From: Fodinibacter sp038258215
GTDB taxonomy: Bacteria > Actinomycetota > Actinomycetes > Actinomycetales > Dermatophilaceae
Direction: 5' to 3'
DNA: 64,000 bases
NCBI GenBank assembly: GCA_038258215.1
Contig: JBBSQC010000010.1
Location: 1-64,000 of the forward strand
Below are positions 1 through 7,463 of the stretch, piece after piece. The position numbers were made by a program, and so were the translations under genes. The number at the start of each line of letters is the position of its first letter. Positions within the stretch are counted from its first letter, which is position 1. Below the pieces are notes generated by a model that was not told the DNA's origin, did no database searches, and saw only the letters and a list, made by a program, of their open reading frames with translations.

Positions 1-699
1 CGCCCGCGCGGGGCTGCCCCCGCCGCGGCCCCGCCCCCCGGGGGGCCGGCGCGGGGGGGGCGGGCGGGGCCCGCCCCCCCCCCCCAGGGCCCGAGGGGCG
101 GAGTGCGCTCGTAGGGCGTGACGCGCCGCGAACCACACGAGCGCGGCGACGCCCGCCAGCGGGGCCCACGCGAGCAGGGACGCGGACCAGCCACCGAGCA
201 GGCTGCCCAGGGGGACGGCTGCCGCCGAGGCGACAGCGGCGGTGCCCATCATGGCGAGCATGGTCAGGCCCGTGCCCAGGCCGGAGCGCCGGGCCGGGAA
301 GATCGCCTTGACCACCCCGGGGAGCAGGGTTCCCGCCAGCGCGATGCCGGCCCCGGCGAGCAGGGTCCCGCCGTAGAGCGACCACACCTGGCCGCCGCCG
401 AGCCCCCGGACCACCAGACCCGCGAGCACGAGGAGGATGCCGGCGCCCACCGCGGTGCTCACCCCGGCGCGCCGGGAGACCTGGTTGGCCACCGGCGCGA
501 GCAGCCCCATGCACAGGACGGGCAACGTCGTGAGCACCCCCATCCACGCGCCCGACAGGCCCAGGTCGGCACGGATCGTCTCCGCGAGCGGCGGCAGGCT
601 CGACATCAGGGTGCGCAGGTTGGTCGCCACGAGCACGACGGCCACGACGACGAGCCACGGGGGGGCTGACTCGTCACGGGGCGAGGAGTCGGAGGTCAC
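1..699 (-). CDS. CynX/NimT-type MFS transporter, N-terminal part only
   Basis: This is the first half of a major facilitator superfamily permease whose 3' end is lost at the window edge. From the GTG at 699 the protein reads into several hydrophobic helices. Helix 1 is followed by LRTLMSSLPPLAETIRADL, and an AIFPARRSGLGTG loop follows later; both are typical of the cyanate/nitroimidazole (CynX/NimT) branch. The reading frame is sound to about position 90. The last 85 bases are almost pure G and C with a long C run, so the sequence there is doubtful. The substrate is unknown. The start is supported by a -10-like CATACT seven bases upstream. Confidence 0.75.
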   Translation of the reverse strand, partial: MTSDSSPRDESAPPWLVVVAVVLVATNLRTLMSSLPPLAETIRADLGLSGAWMGVLTTLPVLCMGLLAPVANQVSRRAGVSTAVGAGILLVLAGLVVRGLGGGQVWSLYGGTLLAGAGIALAGTLLPGVVKAIFPARRSGLGTGLTMLAMMGTAAVASAAAVPLGSLLGGWSASLLAWAPLAGVAALVWFAARHALRAHSAPRALGGGGGPRPPPPRRPPGGRGRGGGSPARA

Positions 700-706
700 C
701 GGCCCG

Positions 707-712
707 AGTATG
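707..712 (-). promoter_or_regulatory. -10 hexamer CATACT, leaderless type
   Basis: On the minus strand CATACT lies 7 nt before the GTG of the CynX-type gene. No Shine-Dalgarno sequence is visible, so transcription probably starts at the start codon. Confidence 0.4.
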
Positions 713-721
713 GCAACCGCC

Positions 722-1801
722 TCAGGGGAGGTAGGTCTCGGGCACCATGGAGATCGCCTCGTCCTCGTCGACCCCGGCCAGGACGAGGAGGTCCACGACG
801 ATCGAGCGCACCTGCCCACGGATCACCTCTGCGGACAGCCCCGCGTTGCGGTCGGCCCGGGCCGAGCGTCCGGCGACGCGCAGCAGCACCTGTCGGCCCG
901 CCGACGGGACGGTGTGCTCACCGAGCACGCGGGCGAGGTCGTCGCCGGCGTCGGCGAGCGCCTCGACGAGGTCGATGTAGGGCTCGGGCACCACCTCCCC
1001 GCGGGCCACCGCCACCGAGGCTCGACGCACGAGGACGCGCAGGTTGCGCACGCAGAGGTCGAGCGGGGCGACGAGGTTCGACGCCGCGTCGGCATGGGCC
1101 ACGTGGCCGCGCTTGAGCGGCGACTGGCGCACCACGGCGAGCCCCTCGGCGGCGGCGGTGCGGAGGTCGACGAGGCCACCCTCGAGGGAGCGCGAGCGCT
1201 CCAGCGCCGCCGCGGCGAGCTCGGCATCCTGCTGGCGCAGCGCGGCGACGACCTCTCGCAGGGTGACCACGACGTCCTTGACGATCCGGGCGGCCTCCTC
1301 ACGGGGTCGACGGACCGGGCTGGTCGGCGCCAGGGCCCCGATGGTCAGGGCCACGACGCCGCCCACCACGGCGTCGAGCCAGCGGGAGACGGCGGCGCTC
1401 TCGGTCGCCACCAGAGCGACGATGAAGATCGACTGCACCCCGGCCTGGATCACGATGAGCTGCCCCGAGGAGAGGAGCACCGCCACCGACATGGCCAGGA
1501 CGACCACGAAGGCCATCTGGAGGGGGCCGGCGCCGAGGATCCGCACGACGAGGTCGCCGATGAGCACGCCGACCGCCACGCCGACGGTGATCTCGATGAT
1601 GCGGCGCGGTCGCTGGCCGTAGGTGAGCCCGAGCCCGACGATCGCGGTGACCGGGGCGAAGAAGGGGGTGGTGTGACCGAGCACGTCGCGGGCGATCACC
1701 CACGCGAGCAGCACCGCCACGCCGATCTGGAGGATGAGCGGGGCGCGGCCGCGCAGGCGGCGTCCGCGACGCGCGAGGTCCTCGCGCAGTCCGCCCCTCA
1801 T
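722..1801 (-). CDS. FUSC-family / aromatic-acid-exporter-like membrane protein
   Basis: A 359-residue inner-membrane protein. The N-terminal half holds about six hydrophobic helices, including a segment near LTYGQRPRRIIEITVGVAVG, which is typical of the FUSC/ArAE (fusaric acid or aromatic acid exporter) fold. The C-terminal half is a long charged helical cytoplasmic domain. The ATG at 1801 overlaps the stop of the upstream kinase-like gene (ATGA), so the two are translationally coupled. An earlier in-frame start would lie inside the upstream gene and lacks support. The substrate cannot be told from sequence. Confidence 0.75.
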   Translation of the reverse strand: MRGGLREDLARRGRRLRGRAPLILQIGVAVLLAWVIARDVLGHTTPFFAPVTAIVGLGLTYGQRPRRIIEITVGVAVGVLIGDLVVRILGAGPLQMAFVVVLAMSVAVLLSSGQLIVIQAGVQSIFIVALVATESAAVSRWLDAVVGGVVALTIGALAPTSPVRRPREEAARIVKDVVVTLREVVAALRQQDAELAAAALERSRSLEGGLVDLRTAAAEGLAVVRQSPLKRGHVAHADAASNLVAPLDLCVRNLRVLVRRASVAVARGEVVPEPYIDLVEALADAGDDLARVLGEHTVPSAGRQVLLRVAGRSARADRNAGLSAEVIRGQVRSIVVDLLVLAGVDEDEAISMVPETYLP

Positions 1802-2373
1802 GCCGGGCCCGACCACAGCAGGAGCGGCGCCGTGTCGCGGGGGTCGTGGGCGGCATACACGAGGTCCTCCTGAGCCGCCCAACGGTCCCAGTGCGGCGCG
1901 TAGGTGTCACCGTCGCGGGCCAGGGCCCGCTCCTTGCGCACGGCCGTGGGCGCCTCGACCCAGACGCGGACCGCCGCATGCGCGAGGGCCGGTGGCACGA
2001 GCGCACCGCAGCCCTCGACGACGAGGTGGGTTGTGGGGCGCACGGTGATGGTGCGGCCGGGACGGTCCCGCATCCAGTCCCACCGCCGGTAGGACGCCGG
2101 CGCACCGGTCGAGACCGGCTCCAGGACCTGCTCGGTCAGCAGGGTGATCCCGTCGGCCAGCCCGTCCCACCCGGGGTAGAGCTCGTCGAGGCGCACCACC
2201 GGGCAGCCCAGTGCCGCCGTGACCGCCGCCGCGAGGACGGTCTTCCCCGCCCCGCTGCGGCCGTCGACCGACACCACGACGACGTCTCCGCAGGCCGGTC
2301 GGGCCATGCGCGCTGCGGCGAGCACGGCCGCCACCTGCTCGGGGTCGGCCCGCTCGCCGACCGGGTGCGCCAT
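1798..2373 (-). CDS. Uridine-kinase-like P-loop NTP-binding protein
   Basis: A 191-residue cytoplasmic protein with a Walker A motif GRSGAGKT at residues 38-45. A later DELYPGWDG segment resembles the phosphate-acceptor region of uridine kinase and nucleoside kinase families. It ends within 4 bp of the FUSC-like gene and forms a two-gene operon with it. The ATG at 2373 is preceded by TAGTCT at a 7-nt distance and no Shine-Dalgarno, so the mRNA is probably leaderless. The real substrate is not known; 'uridine kinase-like' is a family label only. Confidence 0.75.
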   Translation of the reverse strand: MAHPVGERADPEQVAAVLAAARMARPACGDVVVVSVDGRSGAGKTVLAAAVTAALGCPVVRLDELYPGWDGLADGITLLTEQVLEPVSTGAPASYRRWDWMRDRPGRTITVRPTTHLVVEGCGALVPPALAHAAVRVWVEAPTAVRKERALARDGDTYAPHWDRWAAQEDLVYAAHDPRDTAPLLLWSGPA

Positions 2374-2380
2374 GGGCGTG

Positions 2381-2386
2381 AGACTA
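2381..2386 (-). promoter_or_regulatory. -10 hexamer TAGTCT, leaderless type
   Basis: Minus-strand TAGTCT sits 7 nt from the ATG at 2373. It shares the 33-bp divergent spacer with the hisF promoter. Confidence 0.55.
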
Positions 2387-2394
2387 GCGCTGGG

Positions 2395-2400
2395 TAGGTT
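2395..2400 (+). promoter_or_regulatory. -10 hexamer TAGGTT for hisF, leaderless type
   Basis: TAGGTT is followed by 6 nt and then the hisF ATG. There is no Shine-Dalgarno sequence, which fits a leaderless transcript. Confidence 0.6.
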
Positions 2401-2406
2401 GGGCGC

Positions 2407-3180
2407 ATGCCCGTGGCCGTGCGCGTCATCCCGTGTCTCGACGTCGACGCCGGGCGGGTCGTCAAGGGCGTCAACTTCGAGAGGCTCCGCGACGCCGGGG
2501 ACCCCGTGGCCCTCGCCCGCCGCTACGGCGAGCAGGGCGCCGACGAGCTGACCTTCCTCGACGTGACGGCGAGCAGCGCCAACCGGGCGACGATGTACGA
2601 CGTCGTGGCCCGCACCGCCGAGGAGGTCTTCATCCCGCTCACCGTGGGTGGCGGGGTCCGTACCGTCGACGACGTCGACCGGTTGCTGCGGGCCGGGGCC
2701 GACAAGGTGGGGGTCAACACCGCTGCCGTCGAGCGGCCTGCCCTCATCGCGGAGACGGCCGACCGCTTCGGGGCCCAGGTGCTCGTGCTGTCGGCCGACG
2801 TGCGGCGACGACGCGATGACGCCGGCACCCCCGTCGGTGGTTTCGAGGTCACGACGCACGGGGGACGCACCCGCACGGGCCTCGACGCCGTGGAGTGGTG
2901 CGTCCGCGCCGAGCAGCTCGGCGCAGGGGAGATCCTGCTCAACTCGATGGATGCCGACGGCACGAAGGACGGCTTCGACCTCGAGCTCATCGCGCTGGTG
3001 CGCTCCGAGGTGTCGGTTCCGGTCATCGCGAGCGGCGGGGCCGGCGCGCTGGAGCACTTCGCCCCCGCCGTGCGGGCCGGGGCGGATGCCGTGCTCGCGG
3101 CGAGCGTCTTCCACTTCGGCGAGCTCGGCATCGCAGCGGTCAAGGACGCGCTGCGCGCCGAGGGCCTCCCGGTGCGCTGA
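2407..3180 (+). CDS. hisF: Imidazole glycerol phosphate synthase cyclase subunit HisF
   Basis: HisF is the (beta/alpha)8-barrel subunit that uses ammonia delivered by HisH to turn PRFAR into imidazole glycerol phosphate and AICAR in histidine synthesis. The 257-residue length is normal. The two catalytic aspartates are at Asp12 (VIPCLDVDAGRVVKG) and Asp131 (SADV). The phosphate-binding ends GGVRT and ASGGAG are also present, as is EVTTHGGR. HisH and HisA are not in the window; hisI lies about 4 kb downstream with unrelated genes between them. Confidence 0.97.
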   Translation: MPVAVRVIPCLDVDAGRVVKGVNFERLRDAGDPVALARRYGEQGADELTFLDVTASSANRATMYDVVARTAEEVFIPLTVGGGVRTVDDVDRLLRAGADKVGVNTAAVERPALIAETADRFGAQVLVLSADVRRRRDDAGTPVGGFEVTTHGGRTRTGLDAVEWCVRAEQLGAGEILLNSMDADGTKDGFDLELIALVRSEVSVPVIASGGAGALEHFAPAVRAGADAVLAASVFHFGELGIAAVKDALRAEGLPVR

Positions 3181-3209
3181 GCCCACCCCAACTTTCTCGC
3201 CCGATGCGG

Positions 3210-3258
3210 GCACCTTCACCTTCGCCGGACAACATTCCTGGTGCGAACCTGAAGGTGC
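3210..3258. repeat. Long imperfect hairpin between convergent genes
   Basis: GCACCTTCA at 3210-3218 pairs with TGAAGGTGC at 3250-3258. After a 2x2 internal loop TTCG (3221-3224) pairs with CGAA (3244-3247), leaving a 19-nt loop. It lies between the convergent hisF and DinB-like genes, so it may terminate both. There is no T-tract. Confidence 0.5.
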
Positions 3259-3292
3259 TGGTGTCGAACGTCGGCGTCCCCCTCCACCGGGT

Positions 3293-3946
3293 TCAGGAGA
3301 GGCCGAGACGGCTCTCGCGCAGCGCAGCGACGTCCTCGTCGGACCCCTCCAGGAGGAGGTCGGCGACGCGCAACCGGCCGTAGGCCATCAGCAACAGCTC
3401 CACGGGTGCGCCGGTGGCGGTGACGACCCTGCTGTCCGGGCCCGCGGTGACCGGCTCGGCGCCCGGGGCGACCAGGCGGACCCCGACCTCGGAACGGCGG
3501 AACATGAGCTTGGCGGAGGAGCGCAACGAGGAGAGCACGGCCTTCGCGGTGGACTCAGGGACCTCCCTGCGTGGTCCGATCGCGCCGTCGCCGCGGAGGG
3601 CGTCCTCGTGGTGGACGACCATCTCCACGGTGTTGGCGAGGGCATCGATCTTCGGGATTCGCGTGGGCGACCACACCGGCGGCCCGGTGCGGATGGTGTC
3701 GACGAGCTGGTCCCAGTCGCCCGCCGCGAGGGCGGACTGGCTGCGCTCGAGCCGCGACGCGAGCGCTGGCACGAACATCCCGGCGGCGAGGTCGGGCCGT
3801 CGCTCCCGCAGGACGAGGTGCGCCGCGAGATCACGAGTGGCCCACGGGTCACACAGCGTGGGCGCGTCGGGGCCGAGGGTCAGGAAGGTGTCGCACAGGG
3901 CCTCGCGCTCGAGGCGGGCGACGGGAAGCAGGGAGGAGAGGGTCAT
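3293..3946 (-). CDS. TIGR03085-type DinB-like metal-binding protein
   Basis: A 217-residue protein of the actinobacterial DinB/mycothiol-dependent enzyme superfamily, best matching the TIGR03085 type. Visible metal-ligand candidates are His43 in the helix following DPWATRDLAA and His112/His113 in NTVEMVVHHEDAL. The C-terminal half carries the usual small SCP2-like beta domain. The reaction is unknown; relatives use mycothiol. ATG 3946 was chosen over an upstream start because conserved sequence begins there. The gene is convergent with hisF. Confidence 0.8.
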   Translation of the reverse strand: MTLSSLLPVARLEREALCDTFLTLGPDAPTLCDPWATRDLAAHLVLRERRPDLAAGMFVPALASRLERSQSALAAGDWDQLVDTIRTGPPVWSPTRIPKIDALANTVEMVVHHEDALRGDGAIGPRREVPESTAKAVLSSLRSSAKLMFRRSEVGVRLVAPGAEPVTAGPDSRVVTATGAPVELLLMAYGRLRVADLLLEGSDEDVAALRESRLGLS

Positions 3947-4001
3947 CGCGCCATCATCCCCGAACCGGACGGCGTCCACGGTCGCGGGCCTCCCCGTTGC
4001 A

Positions 4002-4007
4002 TACACT
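4002..4007 (+). promoter_or_regulatory. -10 hexamer TACACT, leaderless type
   Basis: TACACT lies 6 nt before the GTG at 4014. No Shine-Dalgarno sequence is visible. Confidence 0.5.
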
Positions 4008-4013
4008 CGCCGC

Positions 4014-4664
4014 GTGACACCAGGTCGTGCGAGAACCATTCACGGGGTGACTGCGACGGTCGCGGTCGCGGCCCTGGTGCTCCAGGGCGTGCTGGTGGTC
4101 TCGGGGGCCTCGGTCCTGGCCGAGTCCGAGATCCCGCCGCTGCTCACCCGCCTCGGGCGTCTCGTGTCGTACTTCACCATCCAGAGCAACCTGCTGGTGG
4201 GGGTGACCGCGGTGCAGCTGGCCCGCGACCCCGGTCGTGACGGCCGGTGGTGGCGCCCCGTGCGGGTCGCCGCGCTCGTCGGCATCACGGTGACGGGACT
4301 GGTGCACTTCTTCCTGCTGCGTCCCCTGCTCCACCTCGAGGGCGCCAGCTGGGTCGCCGACAAGATGCTCCACATGGTCGTGCCGGTGCTGGCTGTCGCC
4401 GCGTGGGTGGCGGTGGGGCCGCGGCCGCGCGTCAGTGCCAAGGACGTCGTGCTCGCGCTGGCCTGGCCGGTGGCGTGGTTGGTGTGGACCCTGGCCGTCG
4501 GGTCGCTGAGCGGGTGGTATCCCTACCCGTTCCTCGACGTAGGCGCCGAGGGTGCGGTGTCCGTGACGTTGACCTGCCTCGCCGTGACGGCGCTCTTCGT
4601 GCTCCTGGGAGCCGGGCTGAGGGCCCTGGACCAGCGGCTCAGGCCGGCCAGTCCAGCTCGGTGA
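4014..4664 (+). CDS. Pr6Pr-family membrane protein
   Basis: A 216-residue protein with about six transmembrane helices. Conserved features seen are YFTIQSNLLVG after helix 2, a HFFLLRPLLHLEG segment, DKMLHMVVPVLAV, and a GWYPYPFLDVG loop. These match the Pr6Pr (FAR-17a/AIG1-like) membrane family. Its function is unproven. The GTG start follows a TACACT hexamer by 6 nt, suggesting leaderless expression. Its last 26 bases overlap the convergent His-rich gene. Confidence 0.8.
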   Translation: MTPGRARTIHGVTATVAVAALVLQGVLVVSGASVLAESEIPPLLTRLGRLVSYFTIQSNLLVGVTAVQLARDPGRDGRWWRPVRVAALVGITVTGLVHFFLLRPLLHLEGASWVADKMLHMVVPVLAVAAWVAVGPRPRVSAKDVVLALAWPVAWLVWTLAVGSLSGWYPYPFLDVGAEGAVSVTLTCLAVTALFVLLGAGLRALDQRLRPASPAR

Positions 4665-5028
4665 CCCGGCCACCGACGACGGTCGCCGTCATCGCGACGT
4701 GGTCGCCGGGGATCGGGCACAGCTCGTAGTCACCGGCCGCGACGCTGGGGTAGACGAGCGAGAAGTGGACCCCATCGGCTCCGGGGCGCCCAACGACGCC
4801 GACGTGGGGATACGGCGAAGGCTGGTGGGTGTGCCCGTGGTCGTGGTCGTGCGGGTGCTCATGGCTGTGCTCGTGGCTGTGGCCCAGGGGTGCGGCGCCG
4901 ACCGGGCGGATCTCGACTTCGAGGTCCTCGGTCTCGGCGGGCATCGTCACGACGAGGGCACCGACGTCGCCGCCGATGTCCAGCAGCACCGGGCCCTGGC
5001 CGGCATACGGGTTCTCCAACGGTGTCAC
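4639..5028 (-). CDS. Small His-rich protein of unknown function
   Basis: A 129-residue protein with no signal peptide or membrane segment. Its centre is a run of alternating His with Glu, Asp and Ser (about residues 50-68, including HEHPHDHDHGHTH), a likely divalent-metal binding stretch of the kind seen in Ni/Zn/Co handling proteins. The flanks are compact beta-type sequence without a family I recognise for certain. An AGGAG lies 5-6 nt before the GTG at 5028. It follows the DUF4331 gene on the same strand with 110 bp between them, and may share its transcript. Confidence 0.7.
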   Translation of the reverse strand: MTPLENPYAGQGPVLLDIGGDVGALVVTMPAETEDLEVEIRPVGAAPLGHSHEHSHEHPHDHDHGHTHQPSPYPHVGVVGRPGADGVHFSLVYPSVAAGDYELCPIPGDHVAMTATVVGGRVTELDWPA

Positions 5029-5138
5029 GGGTCTCTCCTGGTCTCGTTCACTGAAGCGTCTGGGGTCGGTTCCGGCCTGGCCGGGGCCGGCCGGGGCACC
5101 CTGTGGGCGCCCCGGCCGACCCTGTCGGTCAGGTGGTG

Positions 5139-6527
5139 CTAGGCCGCGCCACCCGCCATGCCGGGCGACACGCTGTAGCCGTCCGCGGGCACACCCAGGT
5201 ACGGGAACTTGTCCAGGAAGGGCGCGTTGGTGTTGGTCGTGCCGTCGGTCAGACCGGCGCTGGAAGCGTCAGGCGTGAACGACGGGTCGACCAACGGGAT
5301 GGTGGCTCCCGCGACGGCGCGCAGCTCGATGGCGACGACGTCGTCGACCGGGCGGCGGCCGTTGGGGAAGCCGGCGGGGTCACCGGCGATGAGCCCGATG
5401 GAGTTGGGCTTTTTGGTGGGAGCAACCGCCATGTTGAGCCGCAGCATGTCGGCCTGGTTGGCTCCCGTGTAGTTCTGGAAGCCGGGGACCACTCCGGTGG
5501 GGATGCCGGTGAGCAGGATCGCGAGCAGGTCGGCCCGGTCCTTCTTGTAGGCCGCCAGGTTGGGGAAGACGCCCGGGTAGAGCACCGGCAGGAGGCCGGC
5601 GAGCTCGGGCTGGGCGACGTACTTCGCGTACTGCCCGTCGAACTTGGCCAGCCGAGCGTTCCACTCGTCCTTCTCCGCCATCGGGGTGATGACCTCGTTG
5701 AACAACGGGTTGCCCAGGCGCGAAACCTGCTGGAACGAGCCGGAGTTCACCGCCTTGCCGACACCTCGCTTGATGACGCGGACCTTCTGCCGGCTGGCCG
5801 AGGCCCACACCCCGACGACGGAGGTTGCGTCCTCCACGTTCTTGGGCTGGACGTTCCCGTCCGTCAGGTCCGTCTTGGGCACCTGGATGGCGATGCTGTG
5901 GACGTTGAGGCCCTGCGTGCCGTTGACACCGGCCGCGGTGGCGGACGGGATCAGGTGGGCCATCTGGAACGGGCGCAGGGTCCCGAGGTCGAAGATGCTG
6001 CCCAGGTCGACGTTGAAGCCCTCGGCGCGCTGACCCGCGAACACCGTTCGCCCACCGGAGATCTGGTGGACGGCCTGGCCGGCGAGCTTGGCGTAGTCGG
6101 GGGTGCTACGGGGTCCGACGTTGACCGGCGGGCACGGGAGGTACCTGGCGATCTGCTTCCAGCCCTTGCCCTTCTGGTAGCGGTCGATCTTGTAGAACTG
6201 CGGCCGGTTCCAGGTCTCGTCGTCGATCGAGGTGATCGGACCGGTGTTGTAGAGGAACGTCTTGTCGTTCCGAATCTGCGTGTAGAAGCGGAAGCGATAG
6301 ATGACGTCGGGGTCTCCGGCCTTGCCGCTGTTGCTGATGTTGATCTCGTAGAGCACGTCCTCGCCGAACTCGTAGAAGTTCGGCCCACCCTGCGGGTTCT
6401 GGAAGGGGATGAAGTTCGCGATCAGGGTGACGGTGTCAGGCTTGTCGGGGCTGACGAACGCGTAGGTGTCGGTGTTGTCGGCGACCGGGTCCTTGGAGAT
6501 CTCCGGTGCTTCGCGGTGGGAGGACAT
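5139..6527 (-). CDS. DUF4331 domain protein
   Basis: A 462-residue protein covering the whole DUF4331 family. The N terminus starts directly with the family motif SSHREAPEISKDPVADNTD, with no signal peptide of its own. Further segments include GGPNFYEFGEDVLYEI and PNGRRPVDDVVAIELRA. The function is not known; the repeated Asp/Asn-rich turns could bind Ca2+, which is inference. Its ATG shares bases with the stop of the preceding Tat-signal mini-protein (TGATG), so the two are translationally coupled. Confidence 0.9.
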   Translation of the reverse strand: MSSHREAPEISKDPVADNTDTYAFVSPDKPDTVTLIANFIPFQNPQGGPNFYEFGEDVLYEINISNSGKAGDPDVIYRFRFYTQIRNDKTFLYNTGPITSIDDETWNRPQFYKIDRYQKGKGWKQIARYLPCPPVNVGPRSTPDYAKLAGQAVHQISGGRTVFAGQRAEGFNVDLGSIFDLGTLRPFQMAHLIPSATAAGVNGTQGLNVHSIAIQVPKTDLTDGNVQPKNVEDATSVVGVWASASRQKVRVIKRGVGKAVNSGSFQQVSRLGNPLFNEVITPMAEKDEWNARLAKFDGQYAKYVAQPELAGLLPVLYPGVFPNLAAYKKDRADLLAILLTGIPTGVVPGFQNYTGANQADMLRLNMAVAPTKKPNSIGLIAGDPAGFPNGRRPVDDVVAIELRAVAGATIPLVDPSFTPDASSAGLTDGTTNTNAPFLDKFPYLGVPADGYSVSPGMAGGAA

Positions 6528-6790
6528 CAGGCCTTACCTCCCGCTGCCTTGACGAGACGGCGGACCAGGGCCGGGTCGTGGATCTCGACCTCGCCCTCAC
6601 CCACCATGAGGGAGAGGACCCCGGAGCGGGGGTCCTCGATGAAGGCGACGAGCGTGGCACCGTCGAGCGCCTCGATCGCCTCTTCGTTCGAACGTGGCGC
6701 GGCGCTGGCTGCGCCCGCGGTGGCGACGACGGCGATGGCCGTCCCCGTCCCCGCGGCAGCCAGGAAGCCGCGTCGTGTGGCATCTGCCAT
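6527..6790 (-). CDS. Tat-signal mini-protein paired with DUF4331
   Basis: An 87-residue precursor. TRRGFLAAAG near the start is a good twin-arginine motif, followed by a hydrophobic stretch and a cleavage-like ASA before APRS, at about residue 30. The mature part is only about 57 residues, acidic/hydrophobic, ending RRLVKAAGGKA. ATG 6790 has GGGATC upstream and was chosen because the Tat motif starts there. It is the first gene of a coupled pair with the DUF4331 gene. No function is known. It could be an escort or a cofactor-binding subunit. Confidence 0.8.
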   Translation of the reverse strand: MADATRRGFLAAAGTGTAIAVVATAGAASAAPRSNEEAIEALDGATLVAFIEDPRSGVLSLMVGEGEVEIHDPALVRRLVKAAGGKA

Positions 6791-6947
6791 GGTGATCCCT
6801 TTCAGAGGGCGCAGGAAAGATCCCGCGCTGCGACGAGCCGCCGACGTCGACCGGAGTCCACGGCGACCCAACTGGAGTTCGGAGCGCACCAACGAGTGGA
6901 TGGGCGCACAGGGATTTTTTCCGAACCTGCGGTGACCCTAAGTCACG

Positions 6948-6969
6948 AACGGACTCGTCGGGGTCCGTT
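6948..6969. promoter_or_regulatory. Inverted repeat in divergent spacer
   Basis: AACGGAC (6948-6954) and GTCCGTT (6963-6969) are perfect 7-bp arms around an 8-nt centre. The site lies in the 298-bp spacer between the Tat mini-protein (minus) and hisI (plus). It may be an operator for either; nothing else in this spacer is recognisable apart from the hisI -10. Confidence 0.4.
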
Positions 6970-7076
6970 CGGTCGGGCAATTCCCGACGGATCGTCGGCC
7001 GGGCCATCCGGTCGTCATCGGTCGGTCTCCCGGCGTCTGCTGGGTGGTCCCCGCCGAGACCTCGCCGGTGTCACGG

Positions 7077-7082
7077 CAGAAT
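7077..7082 (+). promoter_or_regulatory. -10 hexamer CAGAAT for hisI, leaderless type
   Basis: CAGAAT is followed by 6 nt and then GTG 7089. This spacing is the main reason for choosing that hisI start over GTG 7044 or 7083. Confidence 0.45.
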
Positions 7083-7088
7083 GTGTGG

Positions 7089-7463
7089 GTGCCGACTCCC
7101 GAGACGACCCTGGACGCCGACATCTCGGCGCGCCTCAAGCGCGACGCGGCCGGCCTCGTGCCCGCGGTCGTGCAGCAGCACGACACCGGTGAGGTGCTCA
7201 TGCTCGGCTGGATGGACGACGAGGCGCTGCGCCGAACCCTCACGGAGGGGCGGGTCACCTACTGGTCGCGCAGCCGCAACGAATACTGGCGCAAGGGCGA
7301 CACCTCGGGCCACGCCCAACACGTGCGATCCGTCGCGCTGGACTGCGACGGGGACACCCTGCTGGTCAGGGTGGACCAGGTCGGCGCGGCGTGCCACACC
7401 GGCGACCGCACCTGCTTCGACGCCGACGACCTCGGCGCGGTCGTCCGGGGGGAGACGGCGTGA
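7089..7463 (+). CDS. hisI: Phosphoribosyl-AMP cyclohydrolase HisI
   Basis: HisI opens the purine ring of PR-AMP in the third step of histidine synthesis, as a Zn/Mg enzyme. The 124-residue protein has the metal-binding acidic cluster DCDGD at residues 85-89 and the zinc cysteines Cys102 and Cys109 (ACHTGDRTC). It is the single-domain cyclohydrolase without a HisE domain, as usual in Actinobacteria. Upstream in-frame GTG codons at 7044 and 7083 are possible starts. The stop overlaps the trpE start (GTGA), so hisI and trpE are coupled. Confidence 0.93.
   Translation: MPTPETTLDADISARLKRDAAGLVPAVVQQHDTGEVLMLGWMDDEALRRTLTEGRVTYWSRSRNEYWRKGDTSGHAQHVRSVALDCDGDTLLVRVDQVGAACHTGDRTCFDADDLGAVVRGETA

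Noticed and set aside
6911..6925. T-run at 6915-6920 as an intrinsic terminator tail
   Set aside because: No GC stem ends immediately before it on either strand.
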